Notes: generated from the letters alone by a model not told the origin. A DNA stretch of 43,013 nt from Microbacterium sp. SCN 70-27 (GCA_001724425.1 MEEK01000034.1:1-43013), one strand, 5' to 3'; positions 33,730 to 42,289 are shown, counted from the stretch's first letter. Made by a program: numbers and translations.

Positions 33730-34845
33730 ATGCGTATCAGCGTTCCCACCGAGATCAAGAACAACGAGTATCGGGTGGCACTCACGCCCGCGGGTGTCCA
33801 CGATCTCGTGGCATCCGGTCACGACGTGCTCGTGCAGCGCGGCGCCGGCGTCGGCTCGTCGATGTCGGATGCCGAGTATGAAGCGGCGGGAGCGACGCTC
33901 GTCGATGACCCCGCCGAGGTGTGGGGGCGCGCGGAGCTGCTGTTGAAGGTCAAGGAGCCGATCGCGGCTGAGTACGGGTACTTCCGCGACGACCTCGTGA
34001 TCTTCACGTATCTGCACCTCGCCGCCGACCGCCCGCTCACCGAGCGTCTGACGGCAGACGGTGTGACGGCGATCGCGTATGAGACCGTGCAGCTCGACGG
34101 CGGCGGGCTTCCGCTCCTCGCGCCGATGAGCGAAGTGGCAGGGCGCCTCGCACCGACGGTCGGGGCGGCGACCCTGATGCGCTCGGCCGGAGGCCTCGGC
34201 CTTCTCATGTCGGGTGTTCCCGGCACGCGCCCGGCAACGGTGACGATCGTCGGCGGCGGTGTCGCGGGCGCGAACTCCGCCGTGATCGCGGCAGGTCTCG
34301 GCGCCGACGTGACGATCTTCGACACGAACATCGCCCGGCTACGCTTCCTCGACGACCACTTCCAGGGACGCGTGAAGACAGCCGCCTCGAACCCTCTCGA
34401 CCTCGACCGCGCCGTCATCGCCTCCGACCTCGTCATCGGCTCGGTGCTCATCCCGGGAGCGAAGGCGCCGAAGCTCGTGACGAACGAGATGGTCTCCCGC
34501 ATGCGACCCGGGTCCGTGCTCGTCGACATCGCCGTGGACCAGGGCGGCTGCTTCGAGGACACCCACCCGACGACGCACGCCGACCCGACCTTCACCGTGC
34601 ACGGCAGCGTCTTCTACTGCGTCGCCAACATGCCGGGCGCGGTACCGAACACGTCCACGTCGGCCCTCACCAACGCGACGCTCCCGTACGTCCGGAAGAT
34701 CGCATCGCTCGGGTGGCGCGACGCGCTGCGGGCGGATACCGCGCTCGCGCTGGGTCTCAACACGACGGCGGGACGCATCGTCAACGCCGGCGTCGCCGCG
34801 GCGCACGGAGCCGCGTCGCTGAGCCTCGCGGAAGCGCTCGTCTGA
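33730..34845 (+). CDS. ald: Alanine dehydrogenase
   Basis: Ald interconverts alanine and pyruvate plus ammonia with NAD. The 371-residue protein matches the family length and starts MRISVPTEIKNNEYRVALTPAGV. The substrate residues lie in LLKVKEPIAAEYGYFRDDLVIFTYLHLA, and the NAD-binding fold has VTIVGGGVAGANSAVIAAGLGADVTIFD (about residues 168-195). The signature VSRMRPGSVLVDIAVDQGGCFED follows. A good GAGAGGAG site precedes the ATG. It is probably co-transcribed with the asparaginase gene. A 14-base palindrome and a short hairpin lie after its stop. Confidence 0.97.
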   Translation: MRISVPTEIKNNEYRVALTPAGVHDLVASGHDVLVQRGAGVGSSMSDAEYEAAGATLVDDPAEVWGRAELLLKVKEPIAAEYGYFRDDLVIFTYLHLAADRPLTERLTADGVTAIAYETVQLDGGGLPLLAPMSEVAGRLAPTVGAATLMRSAGGLGLLMSGVPGTRPATVTIVGGGVAGANSAVIAAGLGADVTIFDTNIARLRFLDDHFQGRVKTAASNPLDLDRAVIASDLVIGSVLIPGAKAPKLVTNEMVSRMRPGSVLVDIAVDQGGCFEDTHPTTHADPTFTVHGSVFYCVANMPGAVPNTSTSALTNATLPYVRKIASLGWRDALRADTALALGLNTTAGRIVNAGVAAAHGAASLSLAEALV

Positions 34846-34961
34846 GGGCGGAGGCCCCCGCTCCCCGCGAGCGCGGCCCCGCTCCCGCCGCGGACGGGAA
34901 GGCTCGGGCGGTACCGCCCTCCGCTGGCGCGGGTTCCTCCGGCGCGCGTTCTGACTGCTCG

Positions 34962-34977
34962 AGGTGCCGGCGGGCAC
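34962..34977. terminator. Hairpin GGTGCC-GGCG-GGCACC between convergent ald and ATPase genes
   Basis: A perfect six-base-pair stem with a GGCG loop lies three bases from the stop of the minus-strand ATPase gene. No T-run follows. A separate 14-base palindrome GGGCGGTACCGCCC lies at 34906-34919. Confidence 0.3.
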
Positions 34978-34980
34978 CGT

Positions 34981-37938
34981 CTACGTCGCCCCCGGGAGAG
35001 TGACGCGCCGCGGCGGTGCCCCCGGCGTGAGCGCCCAAGCCCGTCCGGCGCCCGAGCGAGCGTACGGGGGAAGGTCTCGCCGACCCGTGATCGCGCGGTA
35101 CTCGGCGGCGCAATCGGCGTCGACGACGAGCGTCGCCCGCTCGCGCACGGCGGCGAGCGCGCGCCACTGCGCGAGCCAGGCCTCGGGCGATCCGATCACC
35201 ACCGGCTCCTGCGCACCAGGCGACCCACCCCGACTCTCCGCCTGCACCCTCGCCGATCCGCCCTCCTGCGCGGCGCCGCCCGTGCCTGCGATCGCCGCCG
35301 TCCCCGCTCGCCCACTCGGCTCAGCGGACCCCCTCGCGCCGATCACGTCACCCGCGCCGGCTGCCCCATCGAGACCCGCGCCGCCCGTCGGATCATCGAC
35401 CGCGCGCACCTGCCTTCCCTCCCGCGTGCAGGCCGCGACGACCGCGTCGGCGCGCGGACCCGGGCCGAGAACGAAGGCGATGGCCCCGCCGAGGAGCAGC
35501 GGCGGTGCGGGATCGGTATTGTCCACGAAGCCCGCGCCCGAACCCGACCCCGACCCCGAACCCGACCCCGACCCCGCGCCCGACCCCGCCGCCACCGCGA
35601 ACTGCACGAGACGGCGCCCCCACCGTCCACGACCGGGGAGTGCGCCCGGCAGGTAATCCGCGGACTCTCCGCCCGCGGCGACATGGTCGCCGCGGCTCAT
35701 CATCGGCAGCAGCGCGCGGTGCGGGAGGAGGTCGAGGACGCGCCCGACCGGACCGGTCGGGCGCGTGACCGACGCCACGATGTCGACTCCCCTCGAGCGC
35801 GCCTCGCGGCAGGCGCGCTCGAGGCTGGCGATCCAGGCGGCGGCGTGGTCGGCGGGGAGGCGCGCGACGAGGGCATCCGCGTCGTCGACGATCACCACGC
35901 TTCCGCGCGGGACGCCATCGAGCGCGGCAACGACGTCCCACGCCGCCTCCGTATCGGCGGGCACCCACACGGGCGCGCTCGCCTGCGCGGCGATCGCGCG
36001 CAGGAGCGTCGTCCGCCCGCTCCCGGGTCCGCCCACGACAGCAATGCCGCCCGAACCGACGGGAAGGTCGATCGCGACCTGGCGCTGGCGCTCCGGTTCG
36101 TCTGCGAGGCCGAGGACGATCCGCTCCGAGGCCGCCGGCCCCGCGGCGGGCCTCAGCCGACCATCCGATATGTCGACGCGATCGGGAAGCGGCGGCAGCC
36201 ATGGTCGCCGCGCCGGCGGCGACCCCACAGCAGAGGCGCGGATCTCGGTTAGCGCCGCCTCGTCGCACCGGGCGACGCGCGCCACCCGCGGGGCGCTGTC
36301 GGCCGCGCGGCGGACGAGGGCGGTGCCCCGCGCCGCCTCCGTGCCGGGGAGGCGCACGGCGTCGTCCTGTCCGAGGATCGTCCGCGAGTCCGCGGCGTCC
36401 GTCACCCGGAACGCGATCCGCAACGGCGCGTTCGCGAGCACCCCGTCTCGGAAGGCCCCGCCGGCACGCTGCGACGCGAGGATCAGGTGCATTCCGAGCG
36501 CCCGCCCGCGCGCGGCGATGTCGGCGAACAGCTCGTGCAGTTCAGGCTGTGCCGCGACGAGCGCCGCGTACTCGTCGACGACGATCACGAGCCGTGAGAG
36601 CGCCCCTCCCGCCTCGAGGATGTCGCGGGCGGATGCCTCACCCAGCACCCGCTCCCGGTGACGGATCTCGGCGCGGAGGCTCTCGACGGCGCGCACCGCC
36701 TGCTCTTCGTCGAGGTCGGTGAGCACCCCCGTGACGTGCGGCAGGGCGGCGAGTGCGTCGAACGTGCGTCCGCCCTTGAAGTCCACGAGCAGCAGCGACA
36801 CCTCCTGCGGCGTGCGCGTGCGGCAGAGCCCCGCGATCCACGTCGTGAGCAGTTCGCTCTTGCCCGAGCCCGTGACCCCGATGACCACGGCATGGGGACC
36901 GTCGGCGACGAGGTCGAGCACGATCGGCTCCCCCGCACTCGCCCCCACGGCCACGGCGAGGCTCTCCCTCCCACCGCCCAGGGCGGGCAGGTCGGCGAAG
37001 GACACAGCGCCGTCGAGCCTGTGGCCGAGCCGCTCGGCGCGTTCCCGGAGCGCCTGAGCGAAGGCCACGCCCTGCGCCGCGGACACCCCCTCGACGACGA
37101 CCTCCTGCGACCTGCCGCCGTGCTCCAGGCGGGCGCGCCCCGCACTGAGGAGGGTGAGGACGGCCGCGCAGCGGGGTGGTGCGGGCGCCCCCTCGGCGAG
37201 GAGGATGAGCGGGGTGTCGACATCGTCCGGCACCGGCTGATCGCCTCGCCCGACGAACAGCACCCCGCCGCGCGTCGCATCGCGATGCGGGAGGTCGGCG
37301 AGCACGCCGTCGCCGCCCACGACCCGCACGGACCCCGGAGCGTGCGCGAGGCACACCTGTAGCGCGAGCGCCCGGACGACGGCCACGGACAGCGCGGGAG
37401 GGCCGCTCACGGCGATTCCGGCCGTCCGCGGGACGGTGACGGGGATGCCGGACAGCGAGCGCGCCCGGCGCCGCACATCGCGCGCCTCATCGTCGTGCGG
37501 GTCACCATCGATCCGCAGCGTGCTCGGGCCCTCGCCCTGACCCACGACGATGACGTCCGCGCGCCCCGGCACCGCGCGCCAGACCTCGTCGAGGTCGCCC
37601 GCGTACCCGGCGACGTCGGGCGTGCGCCGTCCGGCCACCCGGCGCTCATCGTCGTGCCGTCGCTCGACCTCCGTAGCCAGTTCCGCGAAGGCGGCCGCGC
37701 GCTCCTTCGCCGACCGTCGCCGGGCGCGCCGCGACGTGCGCAGCCCGTCGGCGAAGGCCGCGGCGGCCATCAGCGGGCCGAGCGCGGCGAACCACAGGGC
37801 GTAGGTCGAGCGCGTGAGCCACCACAGGACGACCGCCCCGATGACCGGCACGATCGCCGCGGCGAGCGGGATCGGCGGGCACGTCGGGGTCGCCAGCGGC
37901 GCCGGGAGTCGCAGCGGATCGTCGAGCGTGTCATCCAT
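34981..37938 (-). CDS. FtsK/SpoIIIE-domain ATPase, EccC/EssC-like (type VII secretion family)
   Basis: This is a 985-residue membrane ATPase. Two adjacent membrane helices (about residues 24-64) are followed by a cytoplasmic region. The first ATPase domain has Walker A GVTGSGKSELL (Lys near 360) and Walker B LVIVVDEYAAL (near 450); a second ATPase-like domain has GGPGSGRTTLLRA (near 641) and VVIVDDADALV. The twin-ATPase plan and the SGKSELL loop match EccC/EssC of type VII secretion rather than chromosome-translocating FtsK, which has one motor and a gamma domain. A Gly-Ser repeat linker lies near residue 790. No WXG100, EccB/D or mycosin gene is in the window. It is directly downstream of a PP2C phosphatase, 67 bases from its stop. 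Confidence 0.87.
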   Translation of the reverse strand: MDDTLDDPLRLPAPLATPTCPPIPLAAAIVPVIGAVVLWWLTRSTYALWFAALGPLMAAAAFADGLRTSRRARRRSAKERAAAFAELATEVERRHDDERRVAGRRTPDVAGYAGDLDEVWRAVPGRADVIVVGQGEGPSTLRIDGDPHDDEARDVRRRARSLSGIPVTVPRTAGIAVSGPPALSVAVVRALALQVCLAHAPGSVRVVGGDGVLADLPHRDATRGGVLFVGRGDQPVPDDVDTPLILLAEGAPAPPRCAAVLTLLSAGRARLEHGGRSQEVVVEGVSAAQGVAFAQALRERAERLGHRLDGAVSFADLPALGGGRESLAVAVGASAGEPIVLDLVADGPHAVVIGVTGSGKSELLTTWIAGLCRTRTPQEVSLLLVDFKGGRTFDALAALPHVTGVLTDLDEEQAVRAVESLRAEIRHRERVLGEASARDILEAGGALSRLVIVVDEYAALVAAQPELHELFADIAARGRALGMHLILASQRAGGAFRDGVLANAPLRIAFRVTDAADSRTILGQDDAVRLPGTEAARGTALVRRAADSAPRVARVARCDEAALTEIRASAVGSPPARRPWLPPLPDRVDISDGRLRPAAGPAASERIVLGLADEPERQRQVAIDLPVGSGGIAVVGGPGSGRTTLLRAIAAQASAPVWVPADTEAAWDVVAALDGVPRGSVVIVDDADALVARLPADHAAAWIASLERACREARSRGVDIVASVTRPTGPVGRVLDLLPHRALLPMMSRGDHVAAGGESADYLPGALPGRGRWGRRLVQFAVAAGSGAGSGSGSGSGSGSGAGFVDNTDPAPPLLLGGAIAFVLGPGPRADAVVAACTREGRQVRAVDDPTGGAGLDGAAGAGDVIGARGSAEPSGRAGTAAIAGTGGAAQEGGSARVQAESRGGSPGAQEPVVIGSPEAWLAQWRALAAVRERATLVVDADCAAEYRAITGRRDLPPYARSGAGRAWALTPGAPPRRVTLPGAT
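35530..35590 (-). repeat. Gly-Ser/Ala-Gly coding microsatellite in the EccC-like gene
   Basis: Hexanucleotide units of the CCCGAC/CCCGAA type encode about nine alternating Gly-Ser or Gly-Ala pairs. They lie between the second ATPase-like domain and the C-terminal segment. Confidence 0.8.
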
Positions 37939-38005
37939 GCGCGCCAGTCAAGCGCGCGGCGTGGCCGCGGTGCCCCGCGGAACCGCGAAAAGTGGAGAAG
38001 TCGGC

Positions 38006-38800
38006 TCAGTCGGTCGCTGTGGAGGCGTCGTCGAACGTCCGATGGGCGTTCACGACGATGATCGACACGTTGTCGCGCCCGCCGTTCTCGAGCGCCGCCT
38101 CGAGCATGTCGTCCACGGCCTCGGTCGGGTCTTCGTGCTGCAGCAGGAAATGCAGGATGCCGTAGTCCGTGAGCTCCTTGGTGAGCCCGTCGCTGCAGAT
38201 GACGAAACGGTCCCCGTCGATGACCTCGAGGCGCACGTAGTCGGGAGACACTCCCTCGGACGGGCCCACCGCGCGGGTGATGACATTGCCGTAGGGGTGG
38301 TTCTCGGCCTCTTCGGGGCTGAGCCGTCCGGCGGCGATGAGTTCCTGCACGACGGAGTGGTCGGTGGTCACCTGCGCCAGCCCGCCGTCGCGATAGAGGT
38401 ACACGCGGGAGTCGCCGACGTTGAGCGTCACCCACGTCGGCTCGTCGCCCGTGAGATCGAGGAAGACACCTGTCACGGTCGTGCCGGTGCCCTCGTCGGT
38501 CGCTTCGGGGTGGGCGGCGATGTCGGTGACCGCGCGGGCGAGTGCCTTCTCGATGGTCTTGGGGCTGACGTCGCCCTTCGCGGCGACGGCCTTCAGGCGG
38601 TCGACGGTGCTGGCGCTCGCGATCTCCCCGCCGATGTGACCGCCCATGCCGTCGGCGACGACGAACAGCGGGAATGCCGCGAGCACGGCATCCTGGTTCG
38701 CATCACGGCGGCGACCGCGGTGGGTGATCTCCGACCACTGCAGTTCGAGCGTGCCGTCGCGCAGGGCGACGGTATGCGTTTGCGTGGCGGATTCGGGCAC
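38006..38800 (-). CDS. PP2C family serine/threonine protein phosphatase
   Basis: This is a cytoplasmic PPM phosphatase of about 264 residues. Metal-binding motifs are visible: RRRDANQDAVLA, VVADGMGGHIGGEIAS, VGDSRVYLYRDG, DHSVVQELI, FVICSDGLTKELTD and GGRDNVSIIVV. Such enzymes reverse Ser/Thr kinase (PknB-type) phosphorylation; no kinase or FHA gene is next to it here. Two starts are possible. GTG 38800 lies six bases after TAGAGT (38807-38812) and fits a leaderless message. GTG 38806 overlaps the upstream ABC gene's stop as GTGA and would fit coupling. The difference is two residues. The EccC-like gene follows 67 bases downstream. Confidence 0.94.
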   Translation of the reverse strand: MPESATQTHTVALRDGTLELQWSEITHRGRRRDANQDAVLAAFPLFVVADGMGGHIGGEIASASTVDRLKAVAAKGDVSPKTIEKALARAVTDIAAHPEATDEGTGTTVTGVFLDLTGDEPTWVTLNVGDSRVYLYRDGGLAQVTTDHSVVQELIAAGRLSPEEAENHPYGNVITRAVGPSEGVSPDYVRLEVIDGDRFVICSDGLTKELTDYGILHFLLQHEDPTEAVDDMLEAALENGGRDNVSIIVVNAHRTFDDASTATD

Positions 38801-38802
38801 GC

Positions 38803-39597
38803 TCACACTCTAGTGGACACGCCCCCTGCGCCCCGCGAAGCGGGGTCGGCGCTCTCGTCCATCGGAGCGTCGAACTGCGCGTCGTACAGCCGCCGGTAGG
38901 CGCCGTGCGCCGCGAGCAGCTCCTCGTGCGTGCCCTGCTCGACGATGTCGCCGTGCTCCATCACGAGGATGAGGTCGGCGTCGCGGATGCCGGTCAGCTG
39001 CTCCCGGAGGATCTGGTTCAGCCGGTCGATGCGCGCCTGCATCTGCGTGAACGCGGGCACCATGCGCACCACGATGAGGGACACGGCGAGAAGCAGCACC
39101 GGGATCGCGACCGCCATGAGCCACGACAGCCCGGCATCCTGACGCACCGCCATGATGATGCCGCCGATCGCGAGCATCGGCGCCGACACCATGACGGTCG
39201 CGGACATCTGCACGAGCATCTGCACCTGCTGCACGTCGTTGGTGTTGCGGGTGATGAGCGAGGGTGCGCCGAACTGCCCGACCTCGCGCTGCGAGAACGC
39301 GACGACGCGGTGGAAGAGGTCAGCGCGCAAGCGCTTGCCGAGGCCCATCGCGAGGCGAGAACCGAAGTAGACCGCGACGAGGGCGCAGACGACCTGGACG
39401 AGGGTGACGGCGAGCATGACGCCGCCGGTGCGCCAGATGTAGCCGATGTCGCCGGTCACGACACCTTTGTCGATGATGTCCGCATTGAGCGTCGGCAATG
39501 CGAGGGAGGCGATGGACTGCCCCAGCTGGAAGACGACCACGAGGACCAGCAACGGCCACGCGGGGGCCAGGTACCGTCCGAGGATCCTGCCGAGCAT
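38803..39597 (-). pseudogene. ABC exporter (multidrug type) with internal deletion removing most of the ATPase
   Basis: The 264-residue product starts as an ABC exporter half-transporter: MLGRILGRYLAPAWPLLVLVVVFQLGQS, LPTLNADIIDKGVVTGD, GQFGAPSLITRNTNDVQQVQ. It runs to the loop DRLNQILREQLTGIR. It then jumps directly to the last 45 residues of a nucleotide-binding domain, DADLILVMEHGDIVEQGTHEELLAAHGAYRRLYDAQF. Missing are the last membrane helices, Walker A, the LSGGQ signature and Walker B, about 300 residues. The reading frame is intact, so this is a clean in-frame deletion and the product cannot hydrolyse ATP. A second half-transporter gene is absent, so the deletion may have fused two genes. 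AGAGG precedes the ATG at 39597. Confidence 0.88.
38807..38812 (-). promoter_or_regulatory. -10 hexamer TAGAGT for the PP2C gene
   Basis: TAGAGT is followed by GTGAGC and then the GTG at 38800, matching the six-base leaderless spacing. It overlaps the end of the ABC remnant. Confidence 0.5.
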
Positions 39598-39683
39598 GTG
39601 CGACCTCTCCGCGCGCGGTTTCGGCCGGGCGCGGATAGACGCTACGCCCACGGATGCCGGACGGACAAACCAGAAGCAAGCGG

Positions 39684-39712
39684 GGCCGTCCGCTGTGCGC
39701 GAACGGCCCCAC
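39684..39712 (-). terminator. Terminator-like hairpin after the DUF5684 gene
   Basis: GGGGCCGT (39684-39691) pairs with ACGGCCCC (39705-39712). On the minus strand it is followed by a T-rich GCTTGCTTCTGGTTTG. It begins 13 bases after the DUF5684 stop. Confidence 0.6.
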
Positions 39713-39724
39713 TCGAGGGTGTGA

Positions 39725-40522
39725 TCAGACCCGGGGTTCGCCCCCGTCGGGGGCTCCGGGCGCCTCCGGTGCGGCCGGGGGCTCGGGTGCCGGCGGCACC
39801 GCGGGCGGCTGGTACGTCGGCGGCTGAGCGGCAGGCGGCTGAGCGGCAGGCGGAGCCGCGGGCGGCTGATACGTCGGCGGCTGAGCGGCAGGCGGAGCCG
39901 CGGGCGGCTGATAACCGGCCGGCGGCTGGTACCCGGCGGGCGGCTGGTAGCCCGCGGGAGGCTGGTAGCCGGCCGGCGGCTGGTAGCCCGCCTGGGGCTG
40001 ATAACCGGCGGGCGGCGCGGCCGACGGCTGCACCGGGACGCCCTCCCACACCGTGCGGTCGCCGAAGAAGCCGTTGGATGCCCACGACGCGGGCGGGATC
40101 GCCGGGTTCCAGACGGACTTGTCGAAGGCGTTGATACCGAGCCAGACGATGCCGAGGAGGACGTAGAGGACCACCCACGGCGTGTCCTTCTGCAGCTTCA
40201 GGCCGACGCGCCATGCGGCCATCGCCGTCGAGGCGACGACGAGCAGGCCGCCGAGGAAGCCGAGGCCGAGCGGCGCGAGGATGATCGCGGCGCCCCAGCC
40301 GATGAGCGGCACCCACGGGCTGACATCACCGAGCTTGCTGAAGACCATGAAGTTGTACACGGGCACCCAGGCGCGCCACGCGCCCTGCACGCCCGCCTTC
40401 TGGAAGATCTTCATCAGGAACCAGGAACTCAATACGTAGGCTGCGACGCCGAAGAGCAGGCCCAGGAAGCCTGCGATCACAGCGGCCGCGACGAGGGCGC
40501 CGCTGTCCGGATAGGTGTTCAT
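39725..40522 (-). CDS. DUF5684-like membrane protein with Pro/Tyr-rich C-terminal repeats
   Basis: This 265-residue protein has about four membrane segments in its first 130 residues. They include the characteristic VQGAWRAWVPVYNFMVFSKLGDVSPW loop, as in DUF5684 and signal-peptidase-like small membrane proteins. The C-terminal 100 residues are repeats of GYQPPA followed by two APPAAQPPTYQPP blocks, then a Pro/Glu-rich tail. Such tails occur in actinobacterial membrane proteins and may bind partners or span the envelope. The ATG at 40522 follows AGAGGAGA. The function is unknown. Confidence 0.85.
   Translation of the reverse strand: MNTYPDSGALVAAAVIAGFLGLLFGVAAYVLSSWFLMKIFQKAGVQGAWRAWVPVYNFMVFSKLGDVSPWVPLIGWGAAIILAPLGLGFLGGLLVVASTAMAAWRVGLKLQKDTPWVVLYVLLGIVWLGINAFDKSVWNPAIPPASWASNGFFGDRTVWEGVPVQPSAAPPAGYQPQAGYQPPAGYQPPAGYQPPAGYQPPAGYQPPAAPPAAQPPTYQPPAAPPAAQPPAAQPPTYQPPAVPPAPEPPAAPEAPGAPDGGEPRV
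39798..40019 (-). repeat. Tandem Pro-rich coding repeats in the DUF5684 gene
   Basis: Six 18-base units encode GYQPQA/GYQPPA (about 39915-40019). Two longer units of about 40-60 bases encode APPAAQPPTYQPP (about 39798-39914). Unit lengths are multiples of three. Confidence 0.85.
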
Positions 40523-40680
40523 GTTCTCCTCTGTCTGCGGCGGAGCCGCATCGGGGCGCAATGGGTGCCCATACGGTGTCATCGTAGGGGCAGCAGCCAT
40601 CGGCGGCCACAATCGGACCGCTCGCGCCCGGATGTCACTGCTCGGTAGCCTGGCCTCAGGCATCCCTCGGAAGGAACCCC

Positions 40681-41151
40681 ATGACCGACGCTTCGTCCTC
40701 GACGCCGCCCCTCCCCGACCGCTCCGCCGCCGAAGCGGCCGCGGATGCCGCGGGCCCCACGCCCGGGATCGCGGGCGTGGACGACACGGGCGTCCGTCGT
40801 CTGGAGGGTCAGCTCGACGAGATCGGGCGCGGCTTCCTCACCGCCCTGTTCGACATCACGTTCACGCGCTTCATCACGCGTCGCCTCGCGAGCGTGTTCT
40901 TCCTCGTCGGGCTCGTCGCGATCGGCATCGCCTTCGTCGGGACGTTCGCGGGCGGCCTGATCTCCGGCATCGGCGCACTCGGCTGGAACCTCGGCGGGGG
41001 GATCGCGCTCATCCTGTCGACGGTCATCGTCGTGCCGGTCGTGGCGTTCTTCGCCGTCGTCCTGCTGCGCTTCGTGATCGAGGCGGGCGTCGCACTCGTC
41101 GCGATCGCCGAGAACACCGAACGCACCGCGGAGAACACGCGGCGCTCCTGA
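40681..41151 (+). CDS. DUF4282 family membrane protein
   Basis: This 156-residue protein has an acidic, Pro/Ala-rich N-terminus of about 55 residues. The DUF4282 core FLTALFDITFTRFITRRLASVFFLVGLVAI follows, and a second hydrophobic hairpin lies near 115-140. It ends VALVAIAENTERTAENTRRS, typical of the family. The function is unknown. GGAAGGAA precedes the ATG at a usable distance. It is divergent from the DUF5684 gene and its stop is one base from the yaaA stop. Confidence 0.88.
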   Translation: MTDASSSTPPLPDRSAAEAAADAAGPTPGIAGVDDTGVRRLEGQLDEIGRGFLTALFDITFTRFITRRLASVFFLVGLVAIGIAFVGTFAGGLISGIGALGWNLGGGIALILSTVIVVPVVAFFAVVLLRFVIEAGVALVAIAENTERTAENTRRS

Positions 41152-41152
41152 C

Positions 41153-41902
41153 TCAGACCTCGAGGTCGAGCTCACCCGGAGCGCCGGGCCGCAGGGCGAG
41201 CCCCGCCCCCACTGCCCACGCCACGAACGCCTCGGCCGACGAGATGCGCGGCCGCTCGTGCGCGAGGCGCCGAACGAGGGCACCCTTCGCATGCTTGTTG
41301 AAGTGGTTGAGGGCGCGGACGCGTCCGTCTTCCCCCGCTGTCACGACGCGGAGGTACGCGGTGCGGATGCCGTCCGGCACCGGGCCGAGCGCCGCGTAGG
41401 CCTCCGAGCGGAGATCCAGCACGAACCGTGGCGCCACCTCGGCGAGGGCCGCGGTGACGGCGCTCGCCCAGTGGCGGCGAAGCGGAGCCAGTCCGGGCAG
41501 GGACGCGGCCGCGGCGAGGCGGTAGGTGGGGATCGCATCGAGCGCCCCGACCGGGCCGAACGGGGCGGAGTGGACGAGCACGTGGCCGCCGAGCCATCGG
41601 CGTGCCGCGACAGGCAGCGTCCCGGCATCCAGCGCGTCGAAGAGGACTCCTGTGTAGCGGTCGACCGCGGGCAAGGTCTGGGCGCTGCGCAGCGCGGCGT
41701 TGTCGGCGATGTCGCCGCGCTGGCGCTCCGAGAGCTTCAACACGCGCGCCGCGGCATCCTCGTCGGCGCTCAGCGCCGTGAGCGCGTCGATCACCGCCTC
41801 CCGCTGCGGGGCGAGCGTGGGCAGGGCGAGTGCGGCGACGTCGAGCGGACGGGCCCGTCCGCCCGCGCGCTTCGTCTCGGACGGGGGCAACAGGATCAGC
41901 AT
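41153..41902 (-). CDS. yaaA: YaaA family peroxide stress response protein (DUF328)
   Basis: YaaA limits free iron and oxidative DNA damage under hydrogen peroxide in E. coli and has a DNA-binding fold. The 249-residue protein starts MLILLPPSETKRAGG, the diagnostic N-terminus. It has RYTGVLFDALDAGTL, HVLVHSAPFGPVGALDAIPTYRL, VLDLRSEAYAALGPV and HFNKHAKGALVRRLAHERP in family order. The ATG at 41902 has CGGAG at four to five bases. It follows the atp operon terminator; the role in this organism is assumed from the family. Confidence 0.93.
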   Translation of the reverse strand: MLILLPPSETKRAGGRARPLDVAALALPTLAPQREAVIDALTALSADEDAAARVLKLSERQRGDIADNAALRSAQTLPAVDRYTGVLFDALDAGTLPVAARRWLGGHVLVHSAPFGPVGALDAIPTYRLAAAASLPGLAPLRRHWASAVTAALAEVAPRFVLDLRSEAYAALGPVPDGIRTAYLRVVTAGEDGRVRALNHFNKHAKGALVRRLAHERPRISSAEAFVAWAVGAGLALRPGAPGELDLEV

Positions 41903-41921
41903 GCGACTCCGATACAGCGAA

Positions 41922-41980
41922 AAACCACCCTCTGCGCGAGAAACCTCCGCAGGGGTGGTTTCTCGCGCAGAGAGTGGTTT
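41922..41980 (-). terminator. Strong rho-independent terminator of the atp operon
   Basis: The arms 41922-41945 and 41957-41980 are 24 bases each with a single mismatch and an 11-base loop. The sequence motif is AAACCACYCTCTGCGCGAGAAACC. Read on the minus strand, the stem ends in GGTTTTTCG, giving a T-run. It starts 15 bases after the atpC stop. The stem is much longer than usual for a bacterial terminator. Confidence 0.85.
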
Positions 41981-41995
41981 CTCAGCGGGTGAGGC

Positions 41996-42256
41996 TCAGG
42001 ACTGCAGGGCGGCGTGACCGGCCACGATGGTGAGCTCGTCGCCCTCCATCGAGAGGAAGCCGTCGTTCGCCGAGGCCACGACCTTCGTGCCGTCGGCCTG
42101 CGTGATGCGCACCTGGCCCTCGGCGAGGATCGCCAGCACGGGCTCGTGGCCCGTCATGAAGCCGATCTCGCCCTCGACGGTCTTCGCGACGACGAGGGAT
42201 GCCTCGCCGTGCCAGACCTCCTCCTCGGCGGAGACGAGGGTGACGGTCAAGGCCAC
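41996..42256 (-). CDS. atpC: F1Fo ATP synthase epsilon subunit
   Basis: This 86-residue epsilon subunit of the central stalk begins MALTVTLVSAEEEVWHGEASLVVAKTVEGEIGFMTGHEPVLAIL and is essentially only the beta-sandwich domain. As in many actinobacteria, the C-terminal helical hairpin found in E. coli epsilon is absent, so inhibitory regulation by that hairpin is not expected. It follows atpD by 33 bases on the same strand and is the last gene of the operon, closed by a strong terminator. Confidence 0.96.
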   Translation of the reverse strand: MALTVTLVSAEEEVWHGEASLVVAKTVEGEIGFMTGHEPVLAILAEGQVRITQADGTKVVASANDGFLSMEGDELTIVAGHAALQS

Positions 42257-42289
42257 TTCGACTCACTCCGTTCGCTCAGTGCATGCATG

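Noticed and set aside
34906..34919. Palindrome GGGCGGTACCGCCC after ald as a regulatory operator
   Set aside because: It lies between two convergent gene ends in very GC-rich sequence, so an operator role is unlikely and chance palindromy is plausible.
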